Below are positions 8,690-16,281 of a stretch of 35,139 bases of DNA, in pieces; within the stretch, counting starts at the first letter, position 1, and each line of letters opens with the position of its first letter. The notes under the pieces are model-generated. The model did no database searches, was not told where the DNA came from, and saw nothing but the letters and a program-made list of their open reading frames with translations. The position numbers and the translations under genes are program-made. The DNA comes from Planctomycetota bacterium (GTDB lineage Bacteria > Planctomycetota > Planctomycetia > Pirellulales > Lacipirellulaceae), in the NCBI GenBank assembly GCA_013286045.1, contig JABDGM010000044.1, forward strand, positions 1 to 35,139. The letters run 5' to 3'.

Positions 8690-9451
8690 TTAGCGACGGC
8701 GACGGACGAAGCCCAAGCAACCAGCGAGTGTCATACCCAACAAGCTCAATGTTGCCGGCTCGGGAATGGGCAGGACCATGACGGTCGTGTCCGATGCGAC
8801 GCTCGTGAATGTCGGACCAGCGGTGCTGAAAGTCGTGAACACAGCGCTCGTAATGAGGTTCGTGACATTCGCTTGAGTGATCGTGCCGGTGTAGGCACCT
8901 TCACCGAGGAACATCCAGCTCTTACCTTGGTAACCGGTAGCATACTGTCCGGTCGGGACGAGCGGAGGATATGGGCCGCCCCAAGTTCCCGACGTTGGCG
9001 TGCCGGCAACCGAAGCGCCAGTTTGAGTCGCGGCGAATTGGTTGAAGCTGAACGCGCTCTGGCCGAAGCCCGTGATCAAGCTGATATCACCGGTTGTTCC
9101 CGGCAATGGCTGTGCACCCGTCATCGCGGCGGCATTGGTAGCCGAGCGAAGCAACGTAAAGCCAGCAGCCTGAATGTCGCCGTTGTCATCTTGAATGCCG
9201 TTAACTTGCGGCGCACGGTTGTTGCTACCTGTAACAGCCGAGCCCATCACAACGTTGTAGCTCGAAATGCCGAAATCGGCATTAGTGTCGGCGACATATA
9301 GCTGGAACGTACCGGCACCAGAACGTGTGCTAGTGGCACCAGCGCCAGCGACTGCGGTTGGGTTCAACAAAACACCGAGGATCGTAGAAGCATTGGCGCT
9401 GCTGACCATAAGAACAGCAGCAAAACCAGCTAAGAGAACTTTCCGAATCAT
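8690..9451 (-). CDS. PEP-CTERM sorting domain protein, 253 aa
   Basis: An exported protein with a signal peptide (MIRKVLLAGFAAVLMVSSANA), a beta-rich Gly/Thr/Ser domain and a C-terminal PEP-CTERM tail (PIPEPATLSLLGMTLAGCLG then FVRRRR). I place the start at the ATG at 9451, not the in-frame ATG six codons upstream (9469): AAGGA sits 8 nt before 9451, inside that extension, and the signal peptide then begins properly with MIRK. The segment SGAGTFQLYVADTNADFGIS resembles GGSWSLAAKSSNFGISG in the 11232-12275 gene, which hints at a shared planctomycete surface domain of unknown function. It has its own terminator (8634-8664) and the leader block (9458-9619) shared with the 206-aa gene. It is probably secreted or surface-exposed through an exosortase. 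Confidence 0.88.
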   Translation of the reverse strand: MIRKVLLAGFAAVLMVSSANASTILGVLLNPTAVAGAGATSTRSGAGTFQLYVADTNADFGISSYNVVMGSAVTGSNNRAPQVNGIQDDNGDIQAAGFTLLRSATNAAAMTGAQPLPGTTGDISLITGFGQSAFSFNQFAATQTGASVAGTPTSGTWGGPYPPLVPTGQYATGYQGKSWMFLGEGAYTGTITQANVTNLITSAVFTTFSTAGPTFTSVASDTTVMVLPIPEPATLSLLGMTLAGCLGFVRRRR

Positions 9452-9457
9452 GTAAGA

Positions 9458-9619
9458 TGTCCTTGTCATTGAAGTGTCTTAAATTCTTGCCTAATGTAAT
9501 TCAATCGAACGCCCGCCCCGTATCTATCTTGCTTAGTCACCTGCCAGCGGGCGAATAGGTGAAAATGGACTGCTCATTCCCGCATTAGCAATTTGCTCCT
9601 GAAGAATCGAACCACTTCT
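9458..9619 (-). promoter_or_regulatory. Conserved leader/upstream block, copy B
   Basis: This is the counterpart of 5372-5529. It keeps the AGCAATTTGCT dyad (9587-9597) and the GC-rich inverted repeat CGCCCGC...GCGGGCG. In copy A the arms are CCCGCC...GGCGGG, so the pairing is kept although bases at the edge of the stem differ. The end nearest the gene carries TTGAAGTGTCTT and the AAGGA that precedes the preferred start codon at 9451. Confidence 0.65.
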
Positions 9620-9633
9620 TTGTATCAGTCAGA

Positions 9634-9663
9634 GGAACGGCAGTCAAGCAATCCTGCCGTTCC
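9634..9663 (-). terminator. Strong hairpin after the 321-aa PEP-CTERM gene
   Basis: A perfect 10-bp stem (GGAACGGCAG / CTGCCGTTCC) with a 10-nt loop, 17 nt beyond the stop codon at 9681. The minus-strand sequence after it is poor in T, so it may end transcription weakly or protect the 3' end. Confidence 0.55.
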
Positions 9664-9680
9664 CCTTGTTTATTACGAGT

Positions 9681-10646
9681 TTAACGCTTCCGACCAGTTA
9701 GGCCTAATCCACCCAGGATGGCCAAGCCCAACAAAGCGATGGAAGCCGGTTCCGGCACCGCTGCACTGCCGAGGCTCGACCCTGCACCCGGGCTGGTTGG
9801 ACCAACCGTGTACGACGAACTGAACTGGGTCAGCAGAATTTGGAAGTCGTTGAAATCGACCGTGCCATTGCCGTCGAAATCACCCTGCTGCCACGTTTTT
9901 CCTGTTCCGCTGTAATTCAACAGCAAAGCAGACTGAAAGTCGTTAAAGTCGACATGGCCATTTAGGTCAGCATCACCGCCGCGGGCATTGCGAGTAAACG
10001 ATCCGGTGAATGTGTCAAAGTTCGCCGTGTTGGCACCGCTCAGCTGAGCGATGCGGCCATTGCCGGTGTAAGAACCCGAGATCGTAATTTTGTCAGAAGT
10101 ATTCGGATTCGCCAGAGTGACCACTGGACGCTTTGCGGTAATGGTCAACAAGTTTTTGGCGCCTGCGGTGGTAATGGCACCACTACCAAGCGCGGCGAAA
10201 ATCTGATTCGCTGTGCCCGCGACAACGGTCGCGTTATGTCCGCCGAGAGACGCCGTGTTGGTTACCGTGCACCCGGTGCAGTTTGCTTCGATACCTTCTG
10301 GCTTGGCAGGCGTGCCGTAGGTCGTTTCCCAGTTAAAGATTTGGTTCCCGGGATTATTCGTATCGAACACGGTAGGGCTAGCGTTTGCAACGCTCACCAA
10401 TCCCCCTTGACCAGCCACAGCACCGGTCGACGTCGAGCCAAACCCGAGCTCTAGGCCCATGGGGGTACCAGACGGGGCGAGGGTCAGGTCTGGCGTAACC
10501 TGTGCGGTCCAGACCCAGTTGCCACTCGCATCAAGATTTCCACTCGCGGCCGAGCCTCCGCTCACCAACGCCAACGTTGGCGCTGCAAACGCAGGCGAAG
10601 CCAGGACACACAATAAACTCGCAGTTACTAAACTCTTCCAGGACAT
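9681..10646 (-). CDS. PEP-CTERM protein with dockerin-type calcium repeats, 321 aa
   Basis: A signal peptide (~1-22, ending ASPAFAA) is followed by a beta-rich domain (~23-225) similar in texture to cohesin-type domains, with a CTGC pair near residue 127. Two EF-hand-like dockerin loops follow, DADLNGHVDFNDF and DFDGNGTVDFNDF. The end is AAVPEPASIALLGLAILGGL with basic residues GRKR, a PEP-CTERM tail. A cohesin-like domain next to a dockerin and a sorting tail is common among exported planctomycete proteins; I infer the cohesin-like fold only from composition. GGAG lies 8 nt before the ATG, supporting this start. A consensus-like sigma-70 promoter at 11034-11062 would give it a leader of about 380 nt. 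Hairpin 9634-9663 follows the gene. Confidence 0.86.
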   Translation of the reverse strand: MSWKSLVTASLLCVLASPAFAAPTLALVSGGSAASGNLDASGNWVWTAQVTPDLTLAPSGTPMGLELGFGSTSTGAVAGQGGLVSVANASPTVFDTNNPGNQIFNWETTYGTPAKPEGIEANCTGCTVTNTASLGGHNATVVAGTANQIFAALGSGAITTAGAKNLLTITAKRPVVTLANPNTSDKITISGSYTGNGRIAQLSGANTANFDTFTGSFTRNARGGDADLNGHVDFNDFQSALLLNYSGTGKTWQQGDFDGNGTVDFNDFQILLTQFSSSYTVGPTSPGAGSSLGSAAVPEPASIALLGLAILGGLGLTGRKR

Positions 10647-10712
10647 TAGTGTTTCTCCACCCTCTTAGATAAAGAATCAGATCAGAGTTGCTGAGCTAAG
10701 CCTCGCTAGTAG

Positions 10713-10742
10713 AGAGGTCAGAGGTCAGAGGTCGGGGGTCAG
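10713..10742. repeat. Four degenerate GGTCRGR heptamers
   Basis: Four consecutive 7-nt units, GGTCAGA, GGTCAGA, GGTCGGG and GGTCAGT, lie in the leader of the 321-aa PEP-CTERM gene about 70 nt before its start. Function is unknown. Confidence 0.6.
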
Positions 10743-11033
10743 TTTGATCCGACACGCGACTACTGCTCACTGACTTGGCTCACCCAGCGAATCGAAACTC
10801 TCCCGCGCAGGGGCGCGAAAAAAAAACTAGAACACAAAAACTAACTTACGAACCTCACGAACGCGATAGCGGGCGATCCAGTTTGCCTCTAACCACTACT
10901 CCGTTTTCCTGCCCCGCAGCCCGTCGAGAGTTTCGAAAAACCTCTAACCGCCAGCGCAACTGTTCGACGATTAAGCGACAAGCTCGGGTCGGCGAACCGT
11001 GTGGCGAGAATAAAATCTCGACCACCATCGGGC
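10743..11033. other. Intergenic, long leader of the 321-aa PEP-CTERM gene
   Basis: About 290 bases between the heptamer repeat and the promoter. It includes homopolymer A/T tracts near 10819-10827. No gene is recognised; a small frame on the minus strand (10889-11191) has no family match I can name and overlaps the promoter. Confidence 0.45.
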
Positions 11034-11062
11034 ATTATGTTCGCGGTTTTCAGGACTGTCAA
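11034..11062 (-). promoter_or_regulatory. Consensus-like sigma-70 promoter
   Basis: On the minus strand TTGACA (11057-11062) is separated by exactly 17 nt from CATAAT (11034-11039). It points at the 321-aa PEP-CTERM gene and would start a transcript near 11027. Confidence 0.6.
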
Positions 11063-11231
11063 GCAGTTTCTCCGGCTATTGTTTGTTTTTTCTCCAGAAT
11101 TTAATAGGTGGTCGAAAATACCAAAAAACACAGCAAAAACCGCAGTTTCCGAGAATCTTTCCAACGAACTTTTCAGCTCCGCTTCGCGCAAAAAACTCTC
11201 ACTTTTGGCGACTTCAAAATAGACGCCGAGC

Positions 11232-12275
11232 CTAGCGAGTGTGACGGTTCGAATACACGCTCATAGCCGTCGCCGGGCAAAGCTGGCGGGGCCGCCTTCC
11301 ACAGTAAACAACCACCGCGCCGATTGCAAATAACACCGCACTAACAGGCTCTGGGACCGTGCTGGTGGACAAGCTTCCACTGCCCGAGCCCGAACCGCTG
11401 TGGGTGCCGAAATTCGCACGCCACAGATTGTAATCCGCCTGGTCGACCGTTCCGTTGCCGCTGCCATCCGCGCCGCTTCCCGGCGTTACATTTTGATTGA
11501 GCGTATTGCGCCACAGTACATAGTCGGCGGTATCGACAACGCCATTGTGATTGTAGTCGGCCGTAAGCCCTGCAAAATTCGTACGCACAATCGTGGAGAC
11601 CGTTGCTGCCGTGACACTGCCGAAAGTCGTCGAAGTGCCAAGCGCACTGAACACATTCCCATTATTGCCGACGACGAACCCTGGCGTTGCTCCGGCAGAG
11701 AAGCTACCGAAGGCGAGTACGGCGCTCGTGTTCCACGCGGCGTCGCCGAAAATATCGCCCGTTGCCCAAGGAATGCCAAACGTCTGCGCAAGAGTGCTGA
11801 TCGTCGGGCCTTCGGAATTGGAGCCTGCCGGCTTGCCGGGATAGTTCGGTGAACCGTTCGCCAATTGACCGACACCGTAAAAAACTCCTTGCTCGTGTCC
11901 AGGCGTATCAATCGGCGTTTGCCCGAAATCGAGCTCGTAATAACCGGGCGCGGGGTCGTTTGGGGGAACGAAGAAGAAAACGTCGCCCTGATAGAAGCCT
12001 GCCGGATCTGTGTTGTTCACGAACCCGTAGGGTGCCGCATCGAACACATTACTAATGCCGGTGACATGAGTCTGCAATCCAGAGATACCGAAATTGCTGC
12101 TTTTTGCAGCCAGCGACCAACTCCCACCGGAGTTGATGTCTGAAGGCGTGTTGTAAAACACGTTCAAGCTCAAACTGATCGTCTGCGCAAATGCCGCCGC
12201 CGGCTGCAAGATCATGCACGCGCATGCGAACGATAAACTACCACTAGCAATGATAAATGGACGGGCACGTAACAT
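11232..12275 (-). CDS. PEP-CTERM protein with dockerin-type repeats, 347 aa
   Basis: I place the start at the ATG at 12273-12275 (MLRARPFIIASGSLSF...), because GGAG lies 7 nt upstream and a signal peptide ending AAAFAQ follows. The open frame extends 23 codons further upstream, but that extension does not look like protein. The main body (~30-245) is a beta-rich exported domain with SSNFGISGLQTHVTGI, a pattern shared with the 253-aa neighbour. A dockerin-like pair follows: DYNHNGVVDTADYVLWRNTL and NGTVDQADYNLWRANFG, the latter a planctomycete variant also seen in the right-edge gene. After a Gly-Ser linker comes STVPEPVSAVLFAIGAVVVY and GRRPRQ. The tail then runs ~20 residues past the usual basic end (to SNRHTR), which is unusual for this sorting signal and may reflect a shifted stop codon. 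Confidence 0.82.
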   Translation of the reverse strand: MLRARPFIIASGSLSFACACMILQPAAAFAQTISLSLNVFYNTPSDINSGGSWSLAAKSSNFGISGLQTHVTGISNVFDAAPYGFVNNTDPAGFYQGDVFFFVPPNDPAPGYYELDFGQTPIDTPGHEQGVFYGVGQLANGSPNYPGKPAGSNSEGPTISTLAQTFGIPWATGDIFGDAAWNTSAVLAFGSFSAGATPGFVVGNNGNVFSALGTSTTFGSVTAATVSTIVRTNFAGLTADYNHNGVVDTADYVLWRNTLNQNVTPGSGADGSGNGTVDQADYNLWRANFGTHSGSGSGSGSLSTSTVPEPVSAVLFAIGAVVVYCGRRPRQLCPATAMSVYSNRHTR

Positions 12276-12863
12276 GCCGATTCTCCGTGGCTGGATGCCA
12301 TTAGGGAGGGTTTCGAAGCCCTCGGAGGACGTTCCAACGAGCATCCAACTTTACAGGATGGGTCGCGGCATCTCGCCGCACCTCGTTTTCGCGTAGTTTG
12401 ATTCTGTTCCGGTACTCGCGGCCCAGTTCCGCTGTTCGGAGATTGGCGACGAGTTGTGGAACGACGTTGCCAAAACACGGCAATCGAGCGGATTTACACC
12501 GCTGCGCCGGCGCCGGCAATGTCGCCACAGTACTTCCAGTGTAACAAGGTCCGGCAAAGCTGCAAGGAAATTCGGTGCTGCCGGAAGGGCCATTCGGCCC
12601 GAAAATACCGATTTTTCAGGCTCATTTTGAAGAGCGACGGGGGCGAGGAACGCGAAGGCCGTGGCTTTTAAGTCCACCGCCGCCGGTTCGTTGCCGCTTC
12701 TCCAGCCAGGGATCACGGCTCGGCGAGCCCACTAAAAATCACCACCTCAGGCCGCGCAGCGTCGGAACCGCGCGATAGCGCAGCTAATGTTTCGCCGACT
12801 GCTACAACACGAACTTCGCCGCAAAAAATATTTCTTTCATCGATCGGATTTTTGAAAATCGCT
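12276..12863. other. Intergenic region without recognised genes
   Basis: About 590 bases. Short open frames on both strands have no recognisable products and are Arg-rich or otherwise unconvincing. It should carry the promoter of the 347-aa PEP-CTERM gene; I see no clear one. A small GGGCC-ATTC-GGCCC hairpin lies near 12586-12599. Confidence 0.45.
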
Positions 12864-12891
12864 TTGCAACGCGGCTCGCGTTTTTGATAAG
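12864..12891 (+). promoter_or_regulatory. Candidate plus-strand promoter
   Basis: TTGCAA (12864-12869), a 16-nt spacer and GATAAG (12886-12891). It could start a transcript that ends at the terminator at 13272-13308 or reads through into the kinase gene. Confidence 0.3.
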
Positions 12892-12897
12892 TAAGAG

Positions 12898-13308
12898 GGT
12901 GTCCTGAGTGTGCTCTCTTCAACCGCCAATTGCAAAGGAGAACTGCTAAAGCTCGCTTACGGTTGATTCGTGTCCTCTATTTTATTTTCGGAGGGCGCGG
13001 ACGACTGCCGACTCAAACGTGGCCTCTCGTGAATCGGATTTGCGAACCATGCGTCTGCGTATTTGATCCACCGCAGTATGTCGTCGCTCGATTGCAGTTG
13101 GCGTCTCAAGCACGCCGCCGCACACGAGCCGCACCGCGGTACGAGAATCAGTCGCCGCCGCCCAACAGGGCACAACGCAAGGGTTCACAGAAACGCTCGT
13201 GGCATGTCGGCCGTTTACCGCGCAGGACGATTCCATTAACCCCAGGGTGAGATTCGTGGTTGACGATATTTAGCCCGTCCTGCCGATGTGGTGGGGCGGG
13301 CTTTTTTT
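12898..13308 (+). ncRNA. Possible non-coding RNA or leader RNA ahead of the kinase gene
   Basis: About 410 bases lie between a candidate promoter and a strong intrinsic terminator, with no convincing protein. An open frame (12930-13250, possible TTG start) is Arg-rich and has no recognisable family. I checked by eye for hallmarks of RNase P RNA, tmRNA and SRP RNA and found none. It may be an independent small RNA, or a leader in which the terminator acts as an attenuator for the kinase gene 108 nt downstream. Confidence 0.25.
13272..13308 (+). terminator. Intrinsic terminator upstream of the kinase gene
   Basis: A 9-bp stem (AGCCCGTCC against GGGCGGGCT, one T-G pair), a 13-nt loop and a run of seven T on the plus strand. 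No recognised plus-strand gene precedes it. Confidence 0.8.
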
Positions 13309-13416
13309 ACGCGCTTGCTGCGTGTCGCGGTTAAACACGATGCACACTTCATTGACCGGGGCTCAGCCATCCCGCCGCGATTGACGAAGCGAGCAAAGCC
13401 ATCATGATGAAGTGAT

Positions 13417-16158
13417 ATGGCCGAGCTCAAGACGATCGTGTTCACGGATATCGTCCGCTCTGTGGACCTCAAGAACGAGATGCCCGGCCAAAGCGACACG
13501 GAACGCGATGTCGCCTTCATCCAGCTGATCCTGACCCCGCACCGGCAGCGGATTGAGCGGGAATTGGCGGCCCTGGGCGGTCGCGTGGTTTCGACCGCCG
13601 GGGACGGCCATTTTCTCGTGTTTTCAGACACGGTTTCCGCCGCCCGGTGGGCTATTGGGATCCAGCGCTCGCATCGCGATGACCCGATCCGCACGCCCGC
13701 CGGTCGTCCGGTCGCCGTGCGAATCAGCATGCATTTGGGCATCCCACAGATCGATCCAAATGAGCCCAACAACTTCATCGGCAAGCCCGTCGATTACGCG
13801 GCCCGGTTGAGCGACTACGCCACCGGCGATCAAATCCTCGTCTCGCGCAGCGTGGTCGCCGTTCTCGAAGACGCCGGCATGGACGATGTGCGGTTCCACA
13901 ACCACGGCCGGCACGAGCTCAAGGGCATCGGCCGCGTCGAAGTGTACGAACTCGTTTACGACGGCAAGGGCCCGCACTCGCCGCGAACGCGCCCGCGCGA
14001 TTCTTATCCGCGCCAATGGACGGTGCTGCCTGCCACGATGGGACTGACGGATTTTCGCGACCCGCCCGAGCACGGCCGTTCCAAGCAGTCCTCATCACAC
14101 TCCCGTCAGGGAACCGATGTCGTCCCCGCGCGGCTCGGCAATTATGAGCTCGAGCAGCGCCTCGGCAGTGGCGGCATGGGCGATGTGTTCCGCGGTCGGC
14201 ACACGCAATTCAATCGCGTGCGGGCCGTCAAAGTGATCAAACAACAATTCGTCGACTCCGGCCACGATGATATCATTCGCCGCTTTTACCAGGAGATCAA
14301 AGCCGTCGGTGCGCTCGAGCATCCGAACATCGTCGTGGCGATCGATTCGTCGGCCCCGACCGATGACGTGCACTACCTGGTCATGGAGTACATCGAAGGC
14401 GTGGCCGCCGATGAACTCGTTTCCGACTCCGGGCCATTGCCCATCACCGACGCCTGCGAAATCGCGAGGCAAGCAGCCCGCGGACTGGCGTACATCCATG
14501 AACACGGCATGGTGCACCGCGACATCAAGCCCTCCAACCTGATGCTCACTTTGGCGCGCAGCGATAGCGCGGCCGGCCTTTCTCATGCCGGCCACAAAGC
14601 GGATGGAAAGGTGGCCGTCGTCAAGATTTTGGATTTGGGACTCGCCCTTTTGGTTGGCGACGACCAGCAGCGGCTCACGGTGTTCGACAACCGTGCGATG
14701 GGCACGGCGATGTACATGTCGCCCGAGCAGTGGAAGTCTTCGAGCGTCGATATTCGAGCCGATATCTACAGCCTGGGATGCACGCTCTACCACCTTCTCG
14801 CCGGCAAGCCGCCGTTTCTAGATTCGGACTTGAAGCCCGAAAAAGCCCACGAACGGGAGCAGTTGCCCCCGATCGGCAAAGAACCGCCGGTGCCTCGCGC
14901 GCTGTGGGAAATCATGCGGAAAATGACGGCGAAAAACCCGGCGGACCGGATCACGGATCCCGCCGAAGTGGTCGCCGCCCTCGCGCCGTTTGCCCAAGGC
15001 AATCACTTGGCGGAAACCGTTGAGCGGGCAATCGTCGCGCCGCAGGATGCCCCCACGCGCGGCGTGGCCCGAGACGACACGCGACTGGCGAAAAGCGCCG
15101 AATCGGATACGCTCAACCGCAGCAAAAGTAGTTGGCGCCTTTCGGACCTGTCGGGCGTGTCGAAGAAAGGATTGAATCGAGCCGCTACCGTGCTCCTGGC
15201 GATCTTGAGTGTTGCGGCTATCGGCTGGCTTGCCATGCAGGCTACGGGCCGGCGCGAATCCGCCGCTCAAGCGCTCGACGCTCGTGAGCGCACGCTGCAA
15301 TTGGGCGCGAAGTTCGCAGCCACCGAGGTTCTCAAGGAAATCGATCGTCGCTTCGACATCCTTTCTGAAGTTGCCACAGATGAGGATCTTCGGCGGCGAC
15401 TATCCGACATCGACAACCACCCTACTGATACTGCACTCTGGAAACCTCTCGAGGATTGGCTCGGCGCGCGTAAAAGCGACAACGACGATAAAGCCTCCTC
15501 GGATAGTTGGTTTATCGACGACCTTCGCGGAGTTCAGGTGGCGCGCAGCCCGCGCAGCGAAACGAGCCACGGCGAAAATTACGCCCATCGCGATTATTTC
15601 CACGGCCAGGGCCTCGATCTGCCGTCGGATACAAAAGACCAACCGCCGCTGCGGTCGCCCCATCTTTCAACGGTCTATAGCAGCACGTCGACCGGGCATT
15701 TGAAAGTTGCATTTTCAGTACCGGTTACCCGCAAGGGAAAACCTAAAGACGTACTTGGCGTGCTGGCCATGGCCGTGGACCTCGGCGAGTTCGACGTGCT
15801 CAAAAAAGACTTGCCGCCCGGTCAGGAGATCGTGCTGATCGATCTTCGCCAAGCGCGCATCAACAAAGAAACTCGTCGCGGCCTGATCCTGCATCGGCAA
15901 AAGGAAACTTCCTACCGGGAAGGCCAGCCCGCGCCGTGGGTGAGCGACGACGTCCTCACCCAAATCGACAAACTCTTGACCAACGCAGATGCCGAAGGTT
16001 TGGAAAACGGCGCGATTCTAAAAGGCTATCGAGATCCTGTCCTAACGGATGGCCAACTCTTTTGGGGCGCTGTGCAGCCGGTGATTGGCGTTCGCGAAGA
16101 CGAGCCCGTGCGAAACATTCACTGGGTGGTGCTCGTCCAGGAGCCGCTGAAACGCTAA
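13417..16158 (+). CDS. Class III cyclase-like / Ser-Thr kinase / transmembrane / sensor-domain protein
   Basis: A 913-residue fusion. Residues ~4-180 form a class III nucleotide-cyclase homology domain: metal-binding Asp11 (VFTDIVRS) and Asp63 (TAGDGHFLVF) are kept. The substrate-specifying Lys position is Ser, the usual Asp before the WG/IG position is Asn120, and the transition-state Asn is Asp126 (GKPVDYAARL). It may therefore be inactive or have altered specificity. Residues ~243-525 are a Hanks-type kinase with Gly loop LGSGGMGDVF, Lys272, catalytic HRDIKPSN (Asp369), DLG at 406-408 and SPEQW, all apparently intact. Residues ~589-608 are one membrane segment. The C-terminal ~300 residues resemble an extracytoplasmic Cache/PAS-type sensor (NYAHRDYFHGQG, then VAFSVPVTRKGK). 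External ligand binding would control kinase and perhaps cyclase domains inside the cell. No strong Shine-Dalgarno is visible. A terminator and possible attenuator lie 108 nt upstream. Confidence 0.92.
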   Translation: MAELKTIVFTDIVRSVDLKNEMPGQSDTERDVAFIQLILTPHRQRIERELAALGGRVVSTAGDGHFLVFSDTVSAARWAIGIQRSHRDDPIRTPAGRPVAVRISMHLGIPQIDPNEPNNFIGKPVDYAARLSDYATGDQILVSRSVVAVLEDAGMDDVRFHNHGRHELKGIGRVEVYELVYDGKGPHSPRTRPRDSYPRQWTVLPATMGLTDFRDPPEHGRSKQSSSHSRQGTDVVPARLGNYELEQRLGSGGMGDVFRGRHTQFNRVRAVKVIKQQFVDSGHDDIIRRFYQEIKAVGALEHPNIVVAIDSSAPTDDVHYLVMEYIEGVAADELVSDSGPLPITDACEIARQAARGLAYIHEHGMVHRDIKPSNLMLTLARSDSAAGLSHAGHKADGKVAVVKILDLGLALLVGDDQQRLTVFDNRAMGTAMYMSPEQWKSSSVDIRADIYSLGCTLYHLLAGKPPFLDSDLKPEKAHEREQLPPIGKEPPVPRALWEIMRKMTAKNPADRITDPAEVVAALAPFAQGNHLAETVERAIVAPQDAPTRGVARDDTRLAKSAESDTLNRSKSSWRLSDLSGVSKKGLNRAATVLLAILSVAAIGWLAMQATGRRESAAQALDARERTLQLGAKFAATEVLKEIDRRFDILSEVATDEDLRRRLSDIDNHPTDTALWKPLEDWLGARKSDNDDKASSDSWFIDDLRGVQVARSPRSETSHGENYAHRDYFHGQGLDLPSDTKDQPPLRSPHLSTVYSSTSTGHLKVAFSVPVTRKGKPKDVLGVLAMAVDLGEFDVLKKDLPPGQEIVLIDLRQARINKETRRGLILHRQKETSYREGQPAPWVSDDVLTQIDKLLTNADAEGLENGAILKGYRDPVLTDGQLFWGAVQPVIGVREDEPVRNIHWVVLVQEPLKR

Positions 16159-16191
16159 CCCTACGCTTCGCGCTGCATCAACTTTGCAGCT

Positions 16192-16271
16192 GGCAGCCCC
16201 CGGCTCTGCCGGGGGTTTGGCGACGTTCAGCCCCTCGCGCCTGGGAACCCCCGGCAGAGCCGGAGGCTGCC
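16192..16271. repeat. REP/BIME-like inverted repeat between convergent genes
   Basis: Two 26-nt arms (16192-16217 and 16246-16271) are reverse complements with one mismatch, separated by 28 nt. Each arm also contains its own hairpin, CCCCGGC-TCT-GCCGGGG. The element sits between the 3' ends of the kinase and YceH-like genes and could end transcription from both sides. A related sequence lies inside the DinG gene at 24599-24645. Confidence 0.85.
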
Positions 16272-16281
16272 AACCAAACAC

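Noticed and set aside
10889-11191. 100-codon minus-strand frame in the leader region
   Set aside because: No recognisable family, overlaps the best promoter and has no clear ribosome-binding site.
12930-13250. 106-codon plus-strand frame before the 13272-13308 terminator
   Set aside because: Very Arg-rich, no ATG, no family resemblance; listed only as a possible RNA region.
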